This document shows positions 1 to 5,485 of a stretch of DNA of 5,731 nucleotides, one piece after another. Under the pieces are notes generated by a model. It saw only the letters and a list, made by a program, of their open reading frames with translations. It was not told where the DNA came from and did not search any database. The first letter of the stretch is position 1. Each line of letters starts with the position of its first letter. A program made the translations under genes and the position numbers. The DNA comes from Spirochaetaceae bacterium (GTDB lineage Bacteria > Spirochaetota > Spirochaetia > Treponematales > Breznakiellaceae): NCBI GenBank assembly GCA_031255395.1, contig JAIRSQ010000135.1, positions 1-5,731 of the forward strand, read 5' to 3'.

Positions 1-138
1 ATTAAGTGTACCTCATCCTGCCGGTTCCTGTAAATCCGCTCGCGTTTAATGCTCTGTCAATTAGTTCTGAAACAGGCTCATTTCACATGCTTTTGCCGCG
101 AATTAAAGCAAAACGGCACATCGGCGCAATAAGTATAT

Positions 139-621
139 ATGAGATCTTTAAGAGAACTTAGACAGGGCGCGTGGTATGAAATACGCACGTCCATAAACAA
201 CCGGAAACCGTTGTTCCAGTCGCGTCAGGCACTTAGACTTTTCGCCAAGGTTTTGAACAATACGGCGACGCGCTTCGATTTTGAAATTCGCGGGCTGTGT
301 CTGAAAGACGACTTGCTTGTCTTCTGCATCAAACCCACTGACGGGTTCCGGTTGCCGCGGATAATGCAGTGGCTAAAGCAGACGTTTGCCGTGAGGTACA
401 ACTTGTTGAACGGCTGGACTGGGCATATCTGGGGCGACCGGTACTGGTCTAGAATTATGGAAGGCGAGCCGCCTGAGGGTGCTGAGTGCTGGAGCGGGGA
501 TGAGCTTTTGCTGGCTAGGGGAGGGGGCAGAGCCCTTTCGTGGAGGATAAAAGCTAGGGTCAGACCTCTACTGGGAAAACCTGCCAAAATCCCTCACAAA
601 GCCGCAGCTCCCCCTGCCTAA
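139..621 (+). CDS. RAYT/Y1-transposase-like protein lacking the HUH catalytic motif
   Basis: A 160-residue protein recognisable as a relative of REP-associated tyrosine transposases (Y1_Tnp, IS200-like fold). The N-terminus (MRSLRELRQGAWYEIRTSIN, residues 1-20) matches the usual opening strand. IMQWLK (75-80), FAVRYN (83-88) and TGHIWGDRYWSRIMEG (94-109) match the characteristic core. Active relatives carry a NHxH-type HUH motif about 15 residues before IMQW. Here residues 54-66 read CLKDDLLVFCIKP, so both metal-binding histidines are replaced (Leu59 and Val61 by my alignment from memory). The usual C-terminal helix with the catalytic Tyr and 'NPvrA' is also absent. After GEPPEG (109-114) the protein runs into an unrelated basic, Ala/Pro-rich tail. 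It is therefore probably unable to nick DNA, though it might still bind hairpin DNA. No Shine-Dalgarno sequence is visible before the ATG. The start was chosen because it aligns with the family N-terminus. The family call is fairly firm; the function is unknown. Confidence 0.75.
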   Translation: MRSLRELRQGAWYEIRTSINNRKPLFQSRQALRLFAKVLNNTATRFDFEIRGLCLKDDLLVFCIKPTDGFRLPRIMQWLKQTFAVRYNLLNGWTGHIWGDRYWSRIMEGEPPEGAECWSGDELLLARGGGRALSWRIKARVRPLLGKPAKIPHKAAAPPA

Positions 622-633
622 CCCCTAGAAAAC

Positions 634-647
634 CCGCCCGACGGCGG
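634..647. repeat. Small GC hairpin downstream of the RAYT-like gene
   Basis: CCGCC (634-638) and GGCGG (643-647) form a 5-bp stem with a CGAC loop, 12 bases after the RAYT-like stop codon. No T-tract follows on the plus strand, so it is not a convincing intrinsic terminator. It may be part of the palindromic material next to the transposase-like gene. Confidence 0.35.
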
Positions 648-673
648 CAAGAACGACGTGAAACCTTGTCTCC

Positions 674-710
674 GCAACTTCGCCCGCAACCGCTTGCGGG
701 CGAAGTCTGC
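674..710. repeat. REP-like palindrome, 13-bp perfect stem
   Basis: ACTTCGCCCGCAA (677-689) and TTGCGGGCGAAGT (694-706) are perfect reverse complements separated by the loop CCGC. A further GC/GC pair (674-675 with 709-710) can extend the stem across a small internal mismatch. No run of T follows on either strand, which argues against a simple terminator. It sits 55 bases downstream of a RAYT-like gene, and the GC-rich stem with an imperfect base is the form REP elements take. Whether other copies exist in the genome cannot be seen here. Confidence 0.6.
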
Positions 711-782
711 CACGGTTATCCGCTTCAGCGCGTATTGCCTCTGTGTTCCGCCGTTGATTCGCATTATTGGGCAAACGCCCGC

Positions 783-812
783 TTGACAGCGCAAATATGA
801 TTGTTTTATGCT
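783..812 (+). promoter_or_regulatory. Putative sigma-70-type promoter of the PBP1A gene
   Basis: A perfect -35 hexamer TTGACA (783-788) is followed after 18 bp by TATGCT (807-812), which matches the -10 consensus at 4 of 6 positions, including the key TA and the final T. Initiation about seven bases downstream would fall at about 819, the A of the PBP1A start codon. An alternative -10, TATGAT (796-801), has no good -35 at normal spacing. The short hairpin GGGC-AAAC-GCCC (769-780) lies immediately upstream. Confidence 0.5.
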
Positions 813-818
813 TGATTC

Positions 819-3434
819 ATGAAAAACAGGGGTCGGGGACGCGGGTTTGTGCGCGTTGTAGGTATCCTGACCGTTATTTTTGTGGCGGGAACCGGGGCAG
901 CGCTGGGATTTGCGCTGGCTGGAACGGTGAACATCATGAATCAGGAGAATTTTCAGGAATTCGCCCCCGCGTTGCCAACAAAAATACTGGACATTAACGG
1001 CGTTCTAATCACCGAATTTTCAGCGGACGAAAAGCGCGAACTCATATCGCTTGCCGACTTGCCGCGCCATCTCATCTATGCCGTACTCGCCCGCGAGGAC
1101 CCGGACTTTTACAGGCACAGAGGTTTCAGCGTTCGCGGCATAGCCCGCGCCGCGTACGGCCTTTTAACCGGACGGAACCTTGGCGGCGGCTCGACTATAA
1201 CCCAGCAGGTGGCGGGCACGCTGTATACGGATCGCTCAGAACGCAAGATTTCCCGCAAGATACGGGAGCTTTGGTGGGCGATTCAGATGGAGCGGCGTTA
1301 CACCAAGAACGAAATCCTTGAAATTTACCTGAACTATATGTATATGGGACCGGGCGTTTACGGCGTGGAGGCCGCCAGCAAATACTTTTTCGGACACAGT
1401 GCCAAAGATATAAGCCTTGCCGAGGCTGCCATCCTCGTGATTCAGCTTTCAAGTCCCTCAAGGTACAACCCGCTCGACAATCCGAACAGCGCTATGGACA
1501 GGCAGCTAAGCGTCCTTGACCGTATGGTCGAGTTTGGCTACACCACGAGTGCCGAAGCGGAGGCTTCCTTCAACGAATACTGGGAAAATTACGATTACAC
1601 GCGGGTGTCGCGGGCCGCTTACTTTAGCCGCGACGATAAGGCGCCGTGGTTCAGCGAGTACGTGCGCCGCGAGCTTGACAGCATGATGTACAGAACGATG
1701 GATTATTACAGGGACGGTTACACTGTGCATACGACGCTCGATCTGAACTTCCAGAACGCCGCTCAGGGTTACATGGAGGAGGGTATAGCCCGCGCGAACA
1801 GAGAGTACCGTTTATCGTCCGGCAATCGCCTTGTCCGAGCCGAGCAGATGTATATCCCGATAATAGACCTGCTGTCCCTGGCCTTCGACGTTAATATCCT
1901 GCGGGATTCTTCCAAAGAACGGAACGAGACCCGCGCCATTAACCGCTACACCAAAGCGCTGAATCCGGTAGTTGATTTGGCGGCGTTAGCCTTCGGGCTT
2001 GAAGACATGAAATATATTTCCAACGCCGGTTTTCTAGAATTAAAGGCGCGCGCCGAAGAGAATGTAGTCGAAGGGGCTATGATAGTCATCGAAAACGAAA
2101 CCGGCCATATAAAAGCCATAATAGGCGGCTCGAAGTACGATGAAAACAACCAGCTTATAAGGGCGACACAGGGGCATGTTATGCCCGGTTCAAGCTTCAA
2201 GCCGCTTTACTACTCGGCGGCGATAGACAGCGGCAAATTCACGCCCGCCTCGCTGATTTACAATACGCCCGTTGTTTTTTATAACGAGGACGGCACGCCG
2301 TACATTCCGCTCAATTTTAGGGGCGAATGGACTGGTCCCGTGTTGCTGTACGAGGCGCTCGCCCATTCGATGAACGTACCTTCGATCAAAATTCTGGATA
2401 CGATAGGCTTTGACGCGGCCATTGATCGCGCCTCGTTGCTCTTGGGAATAACCGATCCGGCCGCTAAACGGCGCACGTTTCCGCACCTGTACCCGATAGG
2501 GCTTGGCATAATCTCGATTGCCCCGATTCAGATGGCGCGAGCATTCGCCGTGTTTGCTAACGAAGGGCGGGAGGTTGTCCCAATCGCTATCCGTTATATC
2601 GAAAACCGGAACGGGACGGTCATCATCGACAATGAGCGGGACATCCGCCTTGAACAGAGGCGGAAGGGCAACGCCGTCCAGCTTATCAGCCCGCAAAACG
2701 CATACGTTATGACTGGCCTTCTGAAAAAGACTGTAGAAACGGGAACCTTGGGCGGACAGGGATACAAGTTTGTTTATGAAAACGAAAAAGGCGAACGACA
2801 TCGGATCGCCGCCGCCGGAAAAACGGGGACTACGCAGAACTGGTCGGACGCATGGACGGTTGGTTTTACTCCGTATTACACGACGGCGATATGGTTTGGC
2901 TTTGACAAGCCCGGCAATTCTCTGGGGCTCACACTGACGGGAGCGACGCTGGCAGGTCCGATTTGGGGGGATTTTATGCGAGAAATCCACCGGGGGTTGC
3001 CGGCAAAAGACTTCAAGCGTCCCGGAACGGGGGTGGTTGACCTTAGGGTATGTGTGAAATCGGGGCAACTGGCGACGCCTGCCTGCAATCAGGGGACGGT
3101 TACGCTGACTTTTATGGACAGATTCCGTCCGGTCGAATACTGTACCTATCATGAGGGCGACAGTGAGTACAGGACGCAAATCGCTATAAGCACGCTAAGG
3201 GGCGGCGTTACGGCGTTTGACGATAGCGACGTGCTGTCCAGTCTCCGTATGCCGACCCTTGATATAAACGCGTTGCCCGCCGCCTCGCCGAGGAGCGTTG
3301 GCAATACGGCGAGCAACGCGCCGGCAACGTCTGGCGACGCTGGAGGAGCCGGCTATGAGGAGTTTCAACCCGATCTTGCGCCGCCGGCTCTGGACAGATT
3401 CGAGTTGCCCTCGTACAACCCGCTGATGGAATAG
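819..3434 (+). CDS. mrcA: Class A penicillin-binding protein 1A (glycosyltransferase/transpeptidase)
   Basis: An 871-residue bifunctional peptidoglycan synthase (PBP1A family, also called ponA). It polymerises lipid II and cross-links stem peptides on the outer face of the inner membrane. A short basic tail and membrane anchor occupy residues 1-35. The GT51 domain (about 60-225) shows REDPDFYRHRG with catalytic Glu93, GGSTITQQ (123-130), RKIRE with the second Glu150, and NEILEIYLNYMYMGPGVYG (164-182). The transpeptidase domain (about 415-720) has SxxK at Ser458-Lys461, SxN at 517-519 (SMN) and KTGTT at 668-672. A C-terminal segment has Cys745, Cys756 and Cys775, followed by a Pro/Ala-rich, probably disordered tail (about 800-871). 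Odd points are the Gly133 where most GT51 proteins have Lys/Arg after GGSTITQQ, and a long insertion (about 325-412) between the domains with a repeated PxxDLxxLAF motif. No SD precedes the ATG. This start preserves the basic N-terminus before the anchor. The gene is convergent with comM. Confidence 0.96.
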   Translation: MKNRGRGRGFVRVVGILTVIFVAGTGAALGFALAGTVNIMNQENFQEFAPALPTKILDINGVLITEFSADEKRELISLADLPRHLIYAVLAREDPDFYRHRGFSVRGIARAAYGLLTGRNLGGGSTITQQVAGTLYTDRSERKISRKIRELWWAIQMERRYTKNEILEIYLNYMYMGPGVYGVEAASKYFFGHSAKDISLAEAAILVIQLSSPSRYNPLDNPNSAMDRQLSVLDRMVEFGYTTSAEAEASFNEYWENYDYTRVSRAAYFSRDDKAPWFSEYVRRELDSMMYRTMDYYRDGYTVHTTLDLNFQNAAQGYMEEGIARANREYRLSSGNRLVRAEQMYIPIIDLLSLAFDVNILRDSSKERNETRAINRYTKALNPVVDLAALAFGLEDMKYISNAGFLELKARAEENVVEGAMIVIENETGHIKAIIGGSKYDENNQLIRATQGHVMPGSSFKPLYYSAAIDSGKFTPASLIYNTPVVFYNEDGTPYIPLNFRGEWTGPVLLYEALAHSMNVPSIKILDTIGFDAAIDRASLLLGITDPAAKRRTFPHLYPIGLGIISIAPIQMARAFAVFANEGREVVPIAIRYIENRNGTVIIDNERDIRLEQRRKGNAVQLISPQNAYVMTGLLKKTVETGTLGGQGYKFVYENEKGERHRIAAAGKTGTTQNWSDAWTVGFTPYYTTAIWFGFDKPGNSLGLTLTGATLAGPIWGDFMREIHRGLPAKDFKRPGTGVVDLRVCVKSGQLATPACNQGTVTLTFMDRFRPVEYCTYHEGDSEYRTQIAISTLRGGVTAFDDSDVLSSLRMPTLDINALPAASPRSVGNTASNAPATSGDAGGAGYEEFQPDLAPPALDRFELPSYNPLME

Positions 3435-3483
3435 CCGCGCCCGCCGGTTAGCGCGCTCCCTGCGTATGAGTCGGGTTGTAAAA

Positions 3484-3502
3484 CAAAATCACCGCTATGC
3501 GG
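3484..3502 (-). terminator. Weak candidate terminator of comM
   Basis: On the minus strand CCGC-ATA-GCGG forms a 4-bp stem whose loop overlaps the comM stop codon, followed by the T-rich run TGATTTTGTTTTAC. The T-richness fits intrinsic termination, but the stem is short. No plus-strand terminator for the PBP1A gene is visible in this convergent gap. Confidence 0.3.
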
Positions 3503-5078
3503 AAAATACATCGTAAGGATCGTCTCCCTGCCTTCGGTACTGGATCGCTTCCAAAACGTGTTCGCGGCTTATGCCGTCCGCCGCGTCCAGATCGGCGATC
3601 GTGCGGGCTACGCGGAGTATGCCGTGATATGCGCGTCCTGAAACGCCCAGCTTTTCAACAGCTCTGTTGAAGGCGGCAAACGCGTCGCCGTCAAGTTTGC
3701 AAAACCTGTCTATCGCAGCGCTGCCCATGCCGGAATTCCGCCTGAAGTCCGCGCCCCGAAAACGCTCCCGCTGTATTTCCGCCGCCCGCCCGACACGCGC
3801 CGCAACCGCCTCGTCCGTCTCGCCGGACGGATGGCACAATTCCGAAGCGGCAGGCGCGTTCACCGCGACCCGCAGTTCCATGCGGTCCAGTAGCGCGCCG
3901 CCAAATCTGCGCCAGTAGCGCAACACCTCGTCGCCGGAACAGTAGCAGCCCGCCTGTCCCCTTGCGCCGCCGTAATCATCGTCCCTGCCGCGTTCTGCCG
4001 TACGCATCCCAAGCCTTCCGCACGGGCACGGATTCGCCGCCATAATCAGTTGGAAATCCGCCGGCAACCGGACGGAATTTTCCGCTCGCGAGATGGTTAT
4101 GCGTCTGTCTTCGAGCGGTTCCCGTAGAGATTGCAGAACATTTACCTTGAATTCAGGCGCTTCGTCAAGGAACAGAGTGCCGTAATGAGCCAGGCTTATT
4201 TCGCCGGGACGCACGGAATGTCCCCCGCCCAGAATTCCCTCCGCGCTTGCCGAATGATGCGGCGATCTGAACGGCGGCTGTTTCGCGAGGCCGCGTACGG
4301 CAATTCCGGCAAGGCTGTGTATGCGCGTTACTGTTATAGCCTCGTCCTGCGTCAACTGCGGCATTATCGACGGAAGCCGCCTCGCTAACATCGTTTTGCC
4401 AGAGCCGGGCGGCCCGAAGACTAGCAGGTTATGGGCACCAGCCGCCGCAATCTCCAATGCCCGTTTGTAACGCCGCTGTCCCCGCACGTCGCTGAAAGAA
4501 GGGGCAGGCAAGGCTGGAAGGACCGGCAAACACGCCTGCTCCATCGGGCGCGTTTGCCGGGGCAGTCGGCCGGTTTCCCGCAGACAGCGAATCGTGTTCA
4601 CGGCGTCTTCCAGAGTGTCAGCTCCCGCCACGTTACAGCCGTCAAGGATCTCCGCCTCGGCGGCGTTCGCGGACGGCACAATGAAGTCCCTGATACCCGC
4701 CTCCCGCCCCGCGACAGTAGCCGCCAGCGTCCCGCGCACGGGGCGCACCCTGCCCGAAAGTTCGAGTTCCCCAAGAACCATCGTATCTTGCACAGCAGGA
4801 ATTTCCCCTGCCGCCGCCATCACCGCGAGCGCGATCGCCAAATCCAGTGCCGCCCCCTCCTTTCGTACCCCGGCTGGCGCCAGATTTATAAGGATCCTGT
4901 CATTTGGAAACATGAAGCCCGAATTGCGAAACGCCGCTCGCACGCGTTCCCTCGCCTCGCGCACCGCTCCCGCCGCCAGACCGCTTATGTCGATTCCGGG
5001 AATACCCCGCCTTATGTCGGCCTCTACCCTGATCACTATCCCCTCGTACCCGAAGGGGCAATACGTCATTATAAACAT
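3495..5078 (-). CDS. comM: YifB/ComM-family AAA+ ATPase (Mg-chelatase-like)
   Basis: A 527-residue member of the YifB/ComM family. In naturally competent bacteria ComM is a hexameric helicase that drives branch migration while incoming DNA is integrated. The family is also widespread in species not known to be competent. The N-terminal Lon-like 'ChlI' domain (about 8-165) includes RRGIPGIDISGLAAGAVREA and KEGAALDLAIAL. The AAA+ domain has Walker A GPPGSGKT (222-229), the signature FRSPHHSAS (270-278), GGGHSVRPGEISLAHYG (284-300) and Walker B TLFLDE (301-306). A Cys cluster follows: CPCG (351-354) and CYC (378-380). LLDRMEL (396-402) corresponds to the usual LLDRIDL. The C-terminal Mg_chelatase_C domain spans about 425-515. 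The loop between the Cys pairs is longer than I expect for the family. I chose ATG at 5078 because GAGG lies five bases upstream and homology begins there. The frame stays open to an ATG at 5255, but that stretch lacks family similarity. Confidence 0.94.
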   Translation of the reverse strand: MFIMTYCPFGYEGIVIRVEADIRRGIPGIDISGLAAGAVREARERVRAAFRNSGFMFPNDRILINLAPAGVRKEGAALDLAIALAVMAAAGEIPAVQDTMVLGELELSGRVRPVRGTLAATVAGREAGIRDFIVPSANAAEAEILDGCNVAGADTLEDAVNTIRCLRETGRLPRQTRPMEQACLPVLPALPAPSFSDVRGQRRYKRALEIAAAGAHNLLVFGPPGSGKTMLARRLPSIMPQLTQDEAITVTRIHSLAGIAVRGLAKQPPFRSPHHSASAEGILGGGHSVRPGEISLAHYGTLFLDEAPEFKVNVLQSLREPLEDRRITISRAENSVRLPADFQLIMAANPCPCGRLGMRTAERGRDDDYGGARGQAGCYCSGDEVLRYWRRFGGALLDRMELRVAVNAPAASELCHPSGETDEAVAARVGRAAEIQRERFRGADFRRNSGMGSAAIDRFCKLDGDAFAAFNRAVEKLGVSGRAYHGILRVARTIADLDAADGISREHVLEAIQYRRQGDDPYDVFSA

Positions 5079-5084
5079 GAATGC

Positions 5085-5105
5085 CTCGCCATAATATATG
5101 GCGAG
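5085..5105 (-). promoter_or_regulatory. Palindrome overlapping the comM ribosome binding site
   Basis: CTCGCCATA and TATGGCGAG form a perfect 9-bp inverted repeat around a 3-base loop, ending six bases before the comM ATG. On the comM mRNA its 3' arm contains GAG of the GAGG Shine-Dalgarno sequence (5087-5084), so folding would hide the ribosome binding site. The AT-rich centre also resembles a -10 element (TATATT/TATTAT). The site could therefore be an operator or promoter palindrome instead. The sequence shows the symmetry; its regulatory role is inferred. Confidence 0.5.
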
Positions 5106-5243
5106 ACGGTTGCATAATGATTCATTTTTTGGAGCGGACGTTGAAACTCCAATTTGGCGGCAACTTAATAGGCCGTAACAAAGCAAAAGGCACTCGGCAA
5201 TCACAGCGTTATTTCGAGGCGGCGGCAACTTGCCGATAGCCCA

Positions 5244-5284
5244 GAAGCAATCCATGGCCGAGACTGTCTCGCATGGATTGCTTC
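5244..5284. repeat. REP-like 41-bp palindrome
   Basis: GAAGCAATCCATG (5244-5256) is the exact reverse complement of CATGGATTGCTTC (5272-5284). Inside, CGAGAC (5259-5264) pairs with GTCTCG (5266-5271) around a single T. The only unpaired bases are GC at 5257-5258, giving a long cruciform-capable hairpin with a small bulge, the classic REP shape. The GAAGCAATCC arm resembles a core I remember from dispersed REP-like palindromes in many bacterial genomes (recall, not checked). The arm also creates an ATG GAT TGC TTC reading on each strand, which produces spurious ORF starts. Confidence 0.7.
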
Positions 5285-5329
5285 ACCCTGTGGAGATTTT
5301 TGCTACCGTGTCATCACCCTCCTCCTATG

Positions 5330-5360
5330 CCACCATGCTTTGCATGCGGAGCTGCGGTGG
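5330..5360. repeat. Nested inverted repeats CCACC/GGTGG and CATGC/GCATG
   Basis: CATGC (5334-5338) and GCATG (5342-5346) form a tight stem-loop around TTT. CCACC (5330-5334) can pair with GGTGG (5356-5360) as an outer stem, sharing one base with the inner arm. The stems are short and could be coincidental. Their placement between two stronger palindromes makes them a plausible part of the same composite repeat. Confidence 0.35.
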
Positions 5361-5381
5361 AAATTTTGGCTTTCGTGAAGT

Positions 5382-5425
5382 CCGCTCCTTCCATGCCTAA
5401 GGTTGCATCGCAACCTTAGGAGCGG
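5382..5425. repeat. Compound hairpin, 11-bp perfect stem with extended base
   Basis: CCTAAGGTTGC (5396-5406) and GCAACCTTAGG (5410-5420) pair perfectly around ATC. CCGCT (5382-5386) and AGCGG (5421-5425) extend the stem below a nine-base one-sided bulge. A competing fold pairs CCGCTCCT (5382-5389) with AGGAGCGG (5418-5425). No T-run follows, so it is better described as a REP-like element than a terminator. It lies just beyond the beta-barrel terminator. Confidence 0.6.
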
Positions 5426-5441
5426 CCCCTGGGTTCGCAAA

Positions 5442-5465
5442 ACCGCCCCCGAAAAACGGGGCGGT
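5442..5465 (-). terminator. Rho-independent terminator of the beta-barrel gene
   Basis: ACCGCCCC (5442-5449) and GGGGCGGT (5458-5465) form a perfect 8-bp GC-rich stem with an eight-base loop. Read on the minus strand, it begins 20 bases after the stop codon of the beta-barrel gene. It is followed by a short T-run (TTTT, then GCG) on that strand only, which fits termination of leftward transcription. Confidence 0.65.
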
Positions 5466-5485
5466 AATACAGTATACAAACAGGG

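Larger units (their letters stand above)
5079..5485. other. Gene-free intergenic stretch rich in palindromes
   Basis: These 407 bases between comM and the beta-barrel gene hold no convincing protein gene. They contain at least six inverted repeats: 5085-5105, 5223-5235 (CGGCAA-C-TTGCCG), 5244-5284, 5330-5360, 5382-5425 and 5442-5465. The only role I can assign firmly is the terminator at the far end; the middle looks like accumulated REP-like elements. The 5106-5220 part is structurally plain and presumably includes the comM promoter, but no clear -35/-10 pair stands out. Confidence 0.7.

Noticed and set aside
32..60. Minus-strand TTGACA (60-55) as a possible divergent promoter.
   Set aside because: No acceptable -10 hexamer lies at normal spacing, and no leftward gene start is visible before the window edge.
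92..118. Inverted repeats TTTTGC/GCAAAA and TGCCG/CGGCA upstream of the RAYT-like gene.
   Set aside because: The arms are only 5-6 bp with long loops and compete with each other, so they are not clearly beyond chance in this AT-rich leader.
767..997. A 76-residue plus-strand frame overlapping the PBP1A start.
   Set aside because: It overlaps the PBP1A membrane anchor coding region in another frame, has no ribosome binding site and no family resemblance.
2190..3179. A 329-residue open frame antisense to the PBP1A gene.
   Set aside because: It lies entirely opposite the conserved transpeptidase coding sequence, has an Arg/Pro-rich composition typical of antisense frames and shows no domain.
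4431..5117. A 228-residue plus-strand open frame across the 5' part of comM.
   Set aside because: It is antisense to the well-conserved Lon-like and early AAA+ coding region of comM, with Arg/Pro/His-rich shadow composition and no start signal.
5156..5231. Direct repeat GGCGGCAACTT at 5156-5166 and 5221-5231.
   Set aside because: Two short copies with dissimilar flanks are not enough to claim an element or an insertion target duplication.
5079..5255. Upstream extension of the comM frame to an ATG at 5255 (59 extra residues).
   Set aside because: The extension has no resemblance to the family, begins inside the REP-like palindrome arm (ATGGATTGCTTC) and has no ribosome binding site. GAGG before 5078 marks the better start.
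5273..5419. A 48-codon plus-strand ORF beginning MDCFTLWRFL.
   Set aside because: It starts in the other arm of the same palindrome, lacks a Shine-Dalgarno sequence and runs through three inverted repeats; it is Pro/Cys-rich with no recognisable domain.
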